Shown: one piece after another, positions 50,280-63,445 of the stretch
Layout of the letters: each line of letters begins with the position of its first letter
Numbering within the stretch: the first letter of the stretch is position 1
NCBI RefSeq assembly: GCF_036373705.1
Contig: NC_089867.1
Span: 18,465,666 to 18,529,665, forward strand
DNA: 64,000 bases
Direction: 5' to 3'
Source of the DNA: Amia ocellicauda
Lineage: Eukaryota > Chordata > Actinopteri > Amiiformes > Amiidae
Notes under the pieces: model-generated
What the model was told of the DNA's origin: nothing
The model's database searches: none
Seen by the model: the letters and a program-made list of their open reading frames with translations, nothing else
Program-made: the position numbers and the translations under genes

Positions 50280-53060
50280 AGTTCACTATCAAGTGTCCCC
50301 TAGTGTCATATGTGGAAGATGCAAGACCGAGCTGCTGTTATTCCAGGAACCTGATCTTTCACAAGGGCGCACATTTTGTTCACACGTATTGGCAAAGACA
50401 GGTGTAGTAGCCCTTTATAGCGACAATGACAGGGGACTGGTCACTGCAGAGATCAGCTGACATGAGCAGGATCTGTAGAGATTAATATAGAGCAAAAGGC
50501 AGAAAACATACACTGAGTGGCCTCTGTGAGTTGTACGGTCTCTTTATTACACAGTGAAATGTCAAGCCTTTCTCCTCAGCCCCAACCACTACTGAATCAC
50601 AACCACTGAATCTGCTTTAACATCACAATACAAAGCCACACAGTCTCTGCCGCTCGAGGCTACAACCCTTGTCGCATCCTCTCCTGTTCCTGTGCTGTGA
50701 TTTGTGGAAAGTAGTTTGTGTGGGGAAAGTTCTGCAATTCAAAGTCAATGACCAAGATTGATTATAAAGTGACTTTTTGATTTTAACATTTCACCTTTCG
50801 TACTGGACTTGATGTTAAAGTGAGAAGAGCAACACTTGAAGCTGCTAGGTAAAAGCTGTCTTTAATCTGGTGTGGTGAGGAGGGGAAGCTGATATCACTG
50901 GAGTGTGTGTAGCTGAAAGTCCAATCCAGATCTCAGATGCTCTTTCTAGTGGCAAGGGAGACATTCACCCCCCATTATTACTGCTGGAATAATACTGCAA
51001 CTTCTTAGATAACACTGTGTTTAGCAGGGGTCTACGTCTTTTCATCACGCACACCTCATCACAAACTCTTCATTAGGGTTCACAGTGCATGCATCACTCA
51101 GTCTGCAGTCAGTGTGAAGCTGAAGGAAGCTGTTTACGTATGATCTAATATTCCAGTAATACATATTGGGAGGAATACTTACATATGAACCAGCATGTAT
51201 ACATAATTTGCAGTACACCAGGTGAATGTTTGTAGTTTGTGGTCACTCAGTGTAAGTTTTTGTTGTTGTATTAAATAATAATAATTAGTCGATAGAGACG
51301 GGGAGGAGGGGGGGGTGTTTAAAATAGAGCTATAGCACAATTATTGTATTTTACAATGTTAAAAAGTGTATATATATTTTATTAAACTTGTAAATTTGAA
51401 ATACATATTTTACTTTATACTTTATACTTTATACAACGTGAAGTGCTTTGAAATGGCTTCGTCTGTCTATTACAGCTGCGTACATCAATGCAGAAAACGT
51501 GCTTTTCAACAGGGCTATATGTGTTGCATTTAGCAGCCTGGCAGTGTCTTTATTCCATGTGGATGAAGGATGAGGGCTAATACAATTAATACAAATAATA
51601 ATAATAATATATGAATGATGTGTAGAAAATCATGTGTTTCAGGAATCAACACGATTATAACTCTTTCACAATGACTAATGTTATTACAAAACCCAGATTG
51701 TATATATTATATCCAGTAGGCCTACCGGATAAACTGCATGTCTGGCAGTTGGAGGAGAAATATTTATAACTTATTAATTTTGAGGTGTTTACAGCTGAAA
51801 TGCAAATATATGTGTTTAATTAAAATAGTTATTAACATATAAGAGCGGATTTGAGGGAGAAAATCAAATATGCAGAGATGTTTACTTTTAAATTGCAAAA
51901 GCTGCACAGCGGCTATGGTGGTTCTAGTTTTAAACTGTTTTCTAATGTTATTGTCTGCTCCTTTCATCTGACCAATTTATTCATTGTATTCTATTGTGTG
52001 AGTAAACTGCTCTTTTGGCCATCTTTTTGAATTACACTTCAATATTCTTACTTTAACCGAAGGGGACCTGTGTGGGGTGACGTTGTTAAATGCTTTATTT
52101 CACTTATATCCAACATCGTATTCATCTATGTAGTTTATTTCATTGTTCCCATATATACAGCAACAAAATAAATAAATACATAGATGACTAAAAAATGAAA
52201 TTGAAATATATATTATCTATGTATTTATTTAAATTTTTATGTATTCATTCATGTTGACCTATGTATTTTGTTATTTATGTATGTATGTATGATTGCACAA
52301 ATTACCCTCTGTATTTCTTTACTGAATTGAATATGTACTAAAAACCGACTACAACTGCCGGTCTAAAAGTCTGTTTTGGAATCGTAGGACATTAATGATT
52401 ATTCGATATAAATTGAAAGAGACAGACTGTGTGTAATTTGTAACTGAATATGCATATTGCTGATGAATATACAAAATAGTGATGAACAGTCGTTGGTGAT
52501 CAAAAGTGGGTGACGAAAAGACGCACTCCCGTTTATCAGTGAGACCACATGCCATCGTACCCCCACTGGCAAACAGCACTGGCACACCAAATAATGGCAC
52601 CAAATACCATCCAGCTCTCCGGTAGACGGGGTCAGATGGAGGGTTCTGTAAGCCAAGGAACTTTGCCGTTTTAAACGTTGTTGATTTGACACCATGCATG
52701 CCACCCAACACCTAGACTGCTGTATGAGAAGACGAGCCAGGACATCGTGTAGATCACACCCCTCTCTTGAATAATGAATATAGTAAAAGAGGAACATCTA
52801 GGACAACCTGCCCCATTGTTTTACTGGCAGCTTCCTTGTTTCTGACATCGTAGGGAAACCCTTAAAATATGTGCATTATTTTATGCCAACCTGTTTTATC
52901 TGAACATAGATGTGATAGCTCAGTCAAAACTCACTTAGGGGGTAGATAAAACAAGGATATATTAGTTTAGTATACTTGAAATCAATGACATGTTATTTTC
53001 TTATTCTCCTTATTACAAATTAAATAATAAAACCATGCATTTCTTGTGGACACTCTTAAT
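50280..53060. other. intergenic after CIROZ, nothing recognised
   Basis: AT-rich, with some short TTTATAC and TATT repeats. No coding exon or transposon end was identified. Confidence 0.45.
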
Positions 53061-53075
53061 GTCACTGACCCTGGA

Positions 53076-53175
53076 GCATGCCAATCAAGCACGGAGTCAG
53101 CTGATTGGTTAGTCATAGACAGGTACGTGACCTTTGTGGGAGGTTAAGCAAATCAAGGAACAGCCAATCAAGGCA
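53076..53175. promoter_or_regulatory. cluster of three CCAAT motifs
   Basis: GCCAATCAAG near 53079, CTGATTGGTT near 53100 and CAGCCAATCAAGG near 53161 lie within 100 bases, with TGACCTTTGTGGG (a nuclear-receptor-like half-site) between them. CCAAT clusters are a promoter feature. No gene is recognised downstream; an unmapped 5' exon of CASZ1 or a non-coding RNA is possible. Confidence 0.3.
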
Positions 53176-53439
53176 GAGCTAACCTGGGGCCTACAGCCTC
53201 ACTGACACATGAGCCCTGAGTTGAGTGGTTTGGTTTGCTCCTTCGAGTGAACCTGGTTTTGAATCCCCAGTCTGTCATCCATGCCTCTGTATGTAATTCC
53301 TGTAAGGGTCCGAGTCCCATGATGGGTGAGTGAGAAGAGCAGCAGCAGTCTGTGTTTTGGGCAGGAGGGGGCGCTGTTGCTTGTATTTCTGCAGGGCTGC
53401 TGTTTGTTGTAGCGGAGACCGAGGTCTGTGAAGGTAAAC

Positions 53440-56400
53440 ACTCCTATCAGAGTCCAATCTCAGGCAGGAAACTCATGTTTGTAATTCTTTTGTTTTCAAT
53501 TAACCCGATTGAGAGCCACTCCAGTGCATGCATCCTTTGGTGATTCCATGACGCAGTGGTATTGTTTGTTTAACAAGTGATTTCAATGAGGGAAGAGAAC
53601 GGACACAACATTTTTAAGATGTGATGTAGTAGGACCCAGAAATAGCCTTCACCCCTGTCTTACATTTGGGTGGTTCTGTATGTGTCGTGGGACACCCAAA
53701 AGGAGATGAAACCTGTTTCAAATTAAGCAAGTGGCAGAAATGGACTGTCTTGTTAATTAAAATGATAAAAATTGGCATGCATTGTAGGCACAGTCCAATA
53801 ACACCACTTTATGTTATTAACTGGTTCCTATCTCAACTCTTTGTACTGATAAGTGTTCCTTACTAATCATATAGTAGAAATAGCCACCAAGACGTATTAA
53901 CCTGTTATTAAGTAACCGATTTAATATTTAAATACTATCCAAATGAGGTACATCATTACACATGGCATAAATTAACTTTTTTAAGAAACACAAAAAATAC
54001 ATTCTAATTTGGCAATCATGTATAAAACAATTCTAGTAGGATAGTTATTTATGGCTTTTTCTGTGTTTGTATTGTCTTTTGTGCTAATGATGTGATGGGT
54101 GTGCCCTCTGTAGACAGATATTTATCCACATGTTATTGTCTTGGGTCAGTTTTTAATAATGGATGGTTCTTATACAGTGTGTGTTGTACTGGACCTATTG
54201 CATAAGATATACAAAATGTACAGGACACACATCAACATGTCATTTTATGATGATGTAATTCCTAATTGCAGTTTCAAATGAGGTGTTTCTGTGTGTAGTG
54301 ACTTGAAGGTAGAAGAAAAAAACAAGCACACAACTAAATTAGGCATGTTTGTCTTCAGTGGTTACAGCAGAGACCACAAAAGCCCAAATGCCTTGGAGAT
54401 AACCTTTACTCTCTCTATGGCAAATAAATTCCCTCCAAAAGTTATTATAATCCCTATCTACTGTGTTTGACAACAAACCCCAAAAGTTAAAGCTTTACTA
54501 GATTGCTTAGGTCAGGATTGGGGGTAAAAAGTTAGAGAAATCAAGATCTTGAATTTAAGGTGGTAGTCCTAATTCAATACTGTACTTTTTGTTTTTGTAA
54601 TTTACACTTGTGGTCCATTCTTAATTATAGCAGTTTTTATTTTAGCAGTAATCTTGGTCAACTATGTACTGTAGCTATCCTAATCCTGAATGCAAGAAAA
54701 CAGGGTTATACCTGCAGGGTGGAAACACACAATCTAGGTACACCATGGCTTTGCAGTGTTCAACACTCCGGTCCCGCCTTGTGTTCCTCCAGATGCCATG
54801 TGTCTGAGGATTATGATCTCTCGGCGGAAGCAGCTGAGGAGATGCAGCAAAAATTACAGAGTTGCTCTCAACCAGACCTCTTGTTTTGTGTGTCATCTGA
54901 AGGCAGGGTACATCTGTTCTAGGTGGCCCTGGTCAGAGTTAATAGTGATATACATTGATAAAAATATACAGTTTTCCCAGATTTTCCCATCCAAGTAAAG
55001 ATGAGTGCCTTTTCAAATAAAAAATTACTTGACTGTGCTGTGAAAGCACGATACGTTACACACGCTAGGACACACCCTGGTGCATATATTTACATTCGGG
55101 ATGCCGAAGCTTGTTAAAAAATCATGACTGCTTTCTTTCCATGCTTAAAGCGGAGTATTGGTGATTTTCCACTCGATGTGCGCTTTCCTATGCTTGAATA
55201 AATTCAATCAGATAGTTTAAGCAGCAGCTGTTTTCATGCAAACCAATAGAAATGTACTTTAAAAGGGTGGTACAGCTTGATTCTAATTAGAGGCCAGGTC
55301 AATTCAAAGTAACCTTTACTAGTGGTTAAGCCATCCTTACCACAGGGTAGCTGTAAAATGCTTTGGAAAGACACAACCCATTAACAACCCATATAAAAAT
55401 CTTTACTATTATTACTGTTATTAACCAAAAATGGTACAGTATTAGTCATAGGATATTTTACAGTCGTTTCCAAAGGAGATGAAACAATGTGCCTCATATA
55501 GCTGCATATCTATATACCTTGTGTTGCTGTTAATAACACACAGCATTTCTTTGGTATGATTGTTAGCTCCAAAGTACAAGGCATAGAGTGCATTGATGTT
55601 GCTTCACCAAGTCTTTACTATATTACATTAAAATGTGTATCCACTTAATCACAAACATTTTTTTCCCAATGGGAAACAGATTAGGACATTTTTTAACATT
55701 TTATCACTTTTTTCCTTTTTGAATCTCTCTCTCTCTCTCTGGTCTGAGGTCTTTTAATACCCCAAATAAATTTTAATTTCAAGGCGCACTGATGACACAC
55801 TACGGACAAGAAGATGAAAAACGCAGAAAGAATGACAAAATCTGTGTGAGGAGCACAGCTCGGAGCCCCTCAGTGGCATGTGGCCTGTGAACTTCTGAAC
55901 AGGAAGCACAATGGGACCACAAAGTGCAACAACATCCTGTGTCCTCCATTCATGTGGTTCTCCTGCCCCCATTATATTATCTGACAACTGTCAGTTTTCT
56001 CAAAGTAAAAAAAATCCCTTTCATGTTTTTTTTGTTTTTTTTTATTCAGTCAAAGCATATGGGATGCACATCTGGCAGACACTGCATGTGTTTTTTGTCC
56101 CTTTGCCTGATCCTGCAAATGGGCCAGCCCTAGCACTCACTGTGACATCGCAAACAGCACAGATGGTACTGAGGTGTCCACTGCTGCTATTGTGAGGTCA
56201 GAGCTGCTCCCTCCTTTTGAGCATCTGGGGAGGCAAGGTGGAGAGGGGCGGAGCAGGGGTGGTGTTTGGGTTGTAATTTTGTAACCTTTTTAATTCTAGA
56301 TTATAATTATATATTAAATGTACCTGATATAGGCAGTTCAGGTGTTTTTGTAGGTGGTAATAAGGATTTTATTCACCCCTTAGTCAGCATGAAGTGCATA

Positions 56401-59400
56401 TTAGACTTTGTCCTTTATCTACTGTAGGGGGAATGAACCCAGCCATGTGAGAACGCTGGGAGCAGCCATTCTAGATTCAGGTGTCCTAGATTGTCTCTGG
56501 TGTTCTGTTCACTTGTGGTAAATTAAACATTATGCTGATGGTCAGCAGTTGTTGTGGATGATTTAGGATGGTGTGTAGGGAGAAGATCACAGAGCTGCTT
56601 TGTTTGTTCAGAACTGGATATCATACACATTGCATAGCATAGATCCATTGTAGGTCTTACAGGCTGTTGTACGAGCTGTGCTGGTGAAGCAGAAAAGTAA
56701 TCTATTTATTATCCTAATGGCACATGCCTACCCATACAAATTTACTCTGAATAAATACATTCACAAACCTGAAATATATGTGAGCCAAGACCAGATACTA
56801 GGAGAGAGATGGCAACCCGTAATTCCCGAGATGGATTAAACGGCGGTGCACTCGGGGTCTGCATTTGGCGTTACTGGTTAGATCATCCTCAGTGTAAATC
56901 ACACTGTCTCCAGCATGCCAGACTGACTGTAAATCTCAAAGCTGTCCCAAAATGAGGGGGAACTCCATCTGTCACCAGTGTGTGCATTGCGCCTCATGAA
57001 GCTCAGCGATCACAACTACTCTACATCACAGTTTTTACTTATTAGACTATTTGAAATACATATCACCTGAGGCAAAAGGCAAGCCAGTCACCAGACAAGG
57101 AATCAGTCAAAACATTATAAAGAAAATGCAAATGAAAACACCAAACATCACTCAAATGCCACGTAAAGATCCAGAAACTGTAAGGAATGACCTATTCTGG
57201 CGGTGTGTAATGTTTGTTGTGATGTGGAATTCTTCTCTTCAAAGGGAAGGCAGATGGCTGTTTATGAACGTTGGTAGAAGCAGTGAGAATACCTCAGAGA
57301 GTTTGAAGTGGTCTGAACTTGAATGTAAAGTAACAAAAACAGAATGTCAAATTTGAGAGCACTGACATTATTGTGATACATAAACCACAACCCCAAAAAA
57401 ACCCAAACCCCCAATAAATAAACCAAAACCCCAAAGCAAATCAAAAGGGATGCATTTAAAGTGATCATTCGCATTTGCAATACATATTTTAAATTTGTTT
57501 TTAAGTTCACAGGCTTTACAATTCTAACAGCTGAAAATTCCCACTTTTTTCCAAATACCTCTTGTAGCCTACTGTGATAATTGTGTATATGGTAGGATAG
57601 ACCCTAAATAACCTCATCATATATAATAACATTACCACATTGTCACCTGTACATGCAGTGCTTGACTGGTGCAGCCTGGTAATGTACTGTTCACAGTAGT
57701 TCATACTAATGTAATGTTTTTACTGTAGTCATAAAAAGCACTATTAGGAAAAAGCAACCTTTGAGTTTTACTATTAAAAACAATAATAAAAACACTAAAA
57801 ACTAGTGCATTTACTTTTTACGTTTGTGGCATATACCTTAATATAGTATTTGTGTAGGAGGGAATGAAACAGTAATTTGGGTTCATGTAACAAAATTATT
57901 TTGTGGTCTGCTTTCGATGAACAGCCACCGTCACTGGCGCTCTGTCACAGTGCCTGGTACTAGGGGTCAGGATGGAAATGATCTTGACCATTTTACCCAC
58001 TCTGCTTCCTACTCTTTTCCTTTTCACATCCTCAGACAGTCTCCTTCAGCCAGGCAGCGGTCTGCCTCCACCAGCCACAACCACCAGGCACGGAGAGCGG
58101 TGAGCAGTCATCATCAGCTGACTGAAGAAAGGAGCTAAGTCCTTGGTTCTGTTGCGTTCTGTTCGCCGGGAAAGATGAAACGAGAGGGTGGCTGTACAGC
58201 ACCCTCTTCTCCGTCGCACAGTAGCACATGCACACATGGCCTGCGAGAGAGAGCGTGAAAGGAAACAAAAACAGATGCGGCCGATTGCCACGGACACCAA
58301 CTCACTTCTTAAATGGTTCCCATGTGTTCTGGGAACGTGCCGCAAAACAGTCAGCAAAAACCTAGACCAGGGTACCATGTTTGAAAGGGAGGTCCATAGC
58401 CTTTCAGTGTATTTCATAACTGTAGACTTTCATCTTGCAGCTTTTTATTTAATTATTTTTTAATACCTTTTTCTTGCCTTTGCACCCATTTTCCCCTCAC
58501 TTTCATTAGTTCCTGTTCTTGTGTGGCACTTGAAACTCAGGTGATCTCTCTGCTGTCTTTTGTCAATCCCTGTGGTAACAATGCATGAAGCAGAGCAATG
58601 GACAATTCCACTGCCTTCCTGTGACACTCAAGTTTGCTTTAAGCATTTGGGGCGGTTTGGATATTTTAGTATTTCAAAGCAAATTTGGTGTAGAGAGATG
58701 TTGGCTGCTTTAACTCGTAGAAAATATTTATTCTGCGATTTGTAGGTAGGTCAAAGATTATATTCGGTCTAGGGAAACCAATTAGATGACACGTTTATTT
58801 TTAATTGAATAAAATGGATTGAATTAAATATAATGGAAACAAAATAAGGTTTCATAACGGCTGGGATGTTGATTCTGCATTGTATCGCTTTTGTTTGCCA
58901 GCTGTGTTTTATTTTATTTTTTTCCCACAGCAGCTTTCATGCGATAGGGCTTGCAGTTGGAGGTGAATTACAGGACTGAATTCAGGGCACTGCAATGCAA
59001 AATACCGACAAGTGCACAGAGTTTTGGAGCAGTAGCTTGAGCTGCAAATCCCTGCTGAAACAAACATTCTCTGGGAAAGTAGAATAATGCAACTGAAATT
59101 CTACGGAAGTCAAACATTAATTTATAATTATAATGCTTCACTTATAAGCTAAGGTTAAGGCACCTTAAGTGATACTTTGCATGTAACAAACATGGGTGAA
59201 ACTTTACTTAAGTATATATGAAATTACAAAGAGCTCATTATATATTTAGTGGAGTTGGGATCCATCTTTTCCAGAGTTTAAATCTTAGTTTTGCATTGTT
59301 ACCTATGTGTGATCTAAGTATAACTAACACCCCAGTAGTGCTGGGAAGTGTCCCGAATGAGGGGAAACTGGAGGTGTGAAGTGGAATGAAGTAGGATGGG

Positions 59401-59690
59401 ATACCTATGTAAAGAGACCTCTCTGCCCATTATTTTGACACTTTTGGGCATTTATTTGTATTATTGGTGAGCTGGTGAGCTGTATTGGTCACTGAATGCC
59501 TGATTAGGCACAATACGAGAATACCAATTCATCCTCTGTGGCTTAGGGTCACCTCAGCTGGTGAAAATGCGCACCAACAAAAAAATAAACATGGAAGTAG
59601 ATCCACAATCACTTTGCTCTGTAAATTCCAACAATCTAAGGGGGTGAAGTGAACCTTTAAAAATATATATATATATCTCTATATTTAACA
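53440..59690. other. gene-free region
   Basis: No coding exon that I can support. Short open frames near 54.7 and 58.0 kb lack family features or splice partners. By synteny the region is probably upstream or intronic sequence of CASZ1. Confidence 0.4.
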
Positions 59691-59699
59691 AGACACACT

Positions 59700-60113
59700 A
59701 ATCAGGGTGGTCGCCACATAGATCTTATCCAGGCCTGCGTTCCACATGATAATTGAGGAAAATGCCAAATATCTGCAATATCCTGTTTGGGGGCTTTCAA
59801 TCGGATAATTTCAAAACACTCACGCCTCCGTGTCTCTGTGCTATCTGAGCGTTAATTACAGACAGGCCACAGAGACACATGGAGAGCCTCTTGAAAAATA
59901 AAGCTTTGGCATTTTTCGAAAAAACATCCCCCCCCCGTTATGTTTTCAGCCTCTTTTGAGCTGCAGTTCTCCGCTCCAGCCCCCCTTTCTGTAGCTGTGA
60001 GCCTCCTGCCAAGGGTGAGCACACTTTCTCTCTTTCTCATTAACCACAGTTGTCAGATCTTTCTGCTGATGAGCAATTAAAGCAGATATTAACGTGCACC
60101 ATCAGATCAGTTC

Positions 60114-60148
<35 letters not shown>

Positions 60149-60800
60149 GTGTTGTCAAGCAGGGCTTTCTATTCCCCCCACCTTGGTGCTAACTAGTACT
60201 ACTGTAACACGCTTCTGTTTGAATGAGTCTCTCGCAGCACTGTGCCAACACTAACAAAGCCTTCTCTGCTCGGCGTAAGGCAACAAATGGATGATAATAA
60301 GGCATGTCGAATGTTAACAATTAGATCTTAATCAAAGCCAGCTCACGAAGGCTGCTCTTTTATCCCTGGGCTTCAGAGGAACCCAAACAAAGAGGCACGA
60401 ACTGCCAAGATAAAATACTACTTCTGAATAATCATGTCACTCCGCTTAAAAGCCAAGTAATCTCAGTACTGTTAAACCTGCTCACGGAGATGATACACTA
60501 AAAGACCCAAATGTTTGCTTTTGTATTATAGCGATAAGACTCCTCGCCATCTTTATAACAGACATATCCCTCAGGCGCTCTGAAGATGGTTTCCATGATA
60601 AAAATTAATAATGGGGAACTTGAAAGCCACAGCAACGCCTGTGTGTCTGTAACAGGCATGCTCAGCTGACTCCCTAGACCTTTGGAAAGGTGTGGATGTC
60701 ACGGGGAGATACTCACTGTCTTCATTTAAAAATTAAAAGTATCTAAAGAAAAGTAGAAGGGAATGAGATTAACCATCCCTTCCCAGAGTCTTCTCCCCCG
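59700..60800. promoter_or_regulatory. candidate conserved non-coding / enhancer block
   Basis: Higher-complexity, less AT-rich sequence with many factor-like motifs: GCGATAAGAC near 60531 and AAGATAAAAT near 60408 (GATA type), GTTAACAATTAGATC near 60312 (HNF1 and homeodomain type), and a GCAATTAAAG near 60073. It is non-coding on both strands. Developmental regulators such as CASZ1 usually sit in such landscapes. Conservation was not tested. Confidence 0.3.
60115..60147. repeat. (GTT)n microsatellite
   Basis: About 11 GTT units. Confidence 0.95.
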
Positions 60801-63398
60801 CTCAAAACCTAAAACCTAATGTAATCTAGGCAGGCACGTGTTTTAAGGTTTCTTGTGTCTTTCCATTTTATGTTCTGACTTCCGCCAGACCCCTGCCTCT
60901 TATCCGTGACCTGACCCAGCAGCTGGCTAGTGCAGGTGTATGGAGATGCATCTCGTTTTTCAAGCGCGCTTCAATGACAGAGACGAACCGGGCGCTCCTG
61001 TTGCAGGGACTGCCGCATCCAGTTGGGGGGTCCTGGCTCAGGTGCTGAGTGTTGGCCGTGCCTGCTGTGTTAGCTCACACTGCCCTTATGTGCACAGGCA
61101 GAGATGTGGGGTTAAAATGATATTAAATATATTGCTTCATTGCTTCAGTTTGTGCAACAGCCCACAGCTCAAGAAACCTGAAATGAATCAAAGTGCTAAG
61201 CAATTGGCCTCTTATTTTTCACCCCCTATATCCACTTTGCTTATTACCCCGGCTATAGTTCTCATAAATAACGATGTTGGATTCATATAGTTTGGCCATT
61301 GAGGGAAAGAGAAACACTCCTGAAACTTTACTGCTGGTGTTATAAAGTTCTTTAACATTATGCGAAGCACTAGGTAGGTGGGTAAAATATTGAAGCTGGG
61401 TGGATTTTACTTTTACAGACACCTTTCATTTTTTTTTCATTCCTCTAAGACAATGTTATCTAGAGTGTGAAAACAAGTTCACAGCAGTGGAACATGGTCT
61501 CTTGACACAATGGCAAAATACAGCAGATATCCATTACAGAGGGGAGGCAGTGCCAGGAAAGTACAGGGGTTGAAGATAGCCTTTTTTTCTAAAATAAAAA
61601 AAAGAGGAAAAACATCTGATTTCCCCTTCTCCATGGAAAAAATACGTATGTCTTGTTTTGAAACCAAATTTCCCTCAAAAACACTTTTAGAAAACTAAAC
61701 AAAATTGACAATCTCTGGATTTATTGTCTTTCCTCTTTTGTTTCGGCCTACAGTGTTTCTGGCTTTACCATGGAAACAGAGGGATTATTTACTCTCCTGT
61801 TACATTACAATAACCTTCCCTTTCCTGCCCAAACAACTCAGGAAATGGCGGGTCAAGCCTTTTTTTCCCCCCTTTATTATCTGGTAAATTTAGCTTAGTT
61901 TTTTATTTTGTTAATCTTTTTTTTTTCCTCCAAAAATGCAATATAAGTAATATATTATTAAAGTTAATTTAAAAAATGCACAGAATAAAATAAACAAATA
62001 ATAAAAAAGTCTGTCCCTTATCCTTGTGTTGGCTTGCTTGAGCTCATGAGCTGATCAGCGGAATACGTCTCATGTCCTTGTAGCCTCACGTATCCCTGCA
62101 GATGTGATTCATTCACTGGCTCTTTGGAGAACGGGACTGTGTTTTTTTGATAACCAGTTATCCATAATGAAACTCACCAGCTTCTCCACTTGGCTGTTCC
62201 CGTGCGAACACGATATCAAAAACCACAACAATCAAGGAAACGGAAACAGTGAAGAGGGTTTGCGTGTGAAATAAGCATCTCATGGCGCAATGTCTCCAAA
62301 AAGGTTCACTACACTATACGATGGGCCAAGAGGCAGCCACCGCGGATCGGCTAATCTGGTATCAATACTGCACTCGCAGTGAGGAGATTAGCGACCTGAA
62401 ATGCAGTGTCTGGATAAGTATTCCTGTCAGTCAAACTCCAGTCTTCTCAACTTCATCACTGTGGTCATGTCTGATATCTGCAGGGGGTTTATTCGAGCAG
62501 CTTCTCTGCCGACTTTGGCCTTTTATATAACGACGGGGCCTGACGATAAAGCTGAATATGTAAAAAGGTTGGGGGTGGGAGGGGGGTATAAACAAAACGC
62601 AGTTAATTTACCGTATTGACAGAAATCCACCAACAGGAAGGCAAGCAATTAGGTTTCATCATTAATGTAAGATATTTATGTTTTAGACAGCCTGGGCTTG
62701 ACAAGGAAGAGTTCTGTCACCATGTCTGGGGGGCAAGCAGGCTGCTCTGCTGGTAAAGGAATAAAAAACATACGGATGGTATTTGCTGATGTCGTCGCAT
62801 CGCATCACTGTCTCTGACCGACTCAACGACCTTGACAAAAGATTTAGTCCTTCTGACACTCCCTGCATAGGCATACTGTAGGACAGCAAACCCGAGGGTC
62901 TGGTCTATTTTGGATGAATAAATGAAAAAATGAATTAATGATTTGGTTGGTAATGAAGGGACTCTAGGATGGGCTCCCCCATAGTGCTGCGATGATGCTG
63001 ATTGACACTTGGCCCAGCTGGGAGTGTGTCTGCACTGTGAGGGCACCAATCAGGGCAGAGACCCTTGTACTGAGCAGAAATGGTACCAGCTTTTGGTGGC
63101 ACGGATTGTAAGCGTTGTGTTCTGACGATAAACTAGAAGGAAAAAACAAATATTGTGTTCCTCCATACAAACAACAATCCCAAACCAAAACTTAGGTATC
63201 AGTTTATGTCAGCAAATAGACCTTCTAGTGGGGAAAGTGAATTTCAGTCTTTAACTTTAAATATTAATACAGTGAAAACATAATTAGATCTTGACTCATT
63301 ACTAAGGCAAAATTGATCTAAACTAGGAAGATGTTTCATTTTGCAAAGCTGAGAGCATTGAACTTGAGTTAAGGATTCACATAATTTCTGCATATACA

Positions 63399-63445
<47 letters not shown>

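Noticed and set aside
50131-50460. 109-codon ORF after CIROZ
   Set aside because: It falls in the probable CIROZ 3' UTR and contains a hydrophobic run from a GTT repeat; there is no start context or family match.
54560-54922. 120-codon ORF with an acidic Gln/Glu-rich end
   Set aside because: No recognised family and no supported splice sites; it does not match remembered CASZ1 N-terminal sequence.
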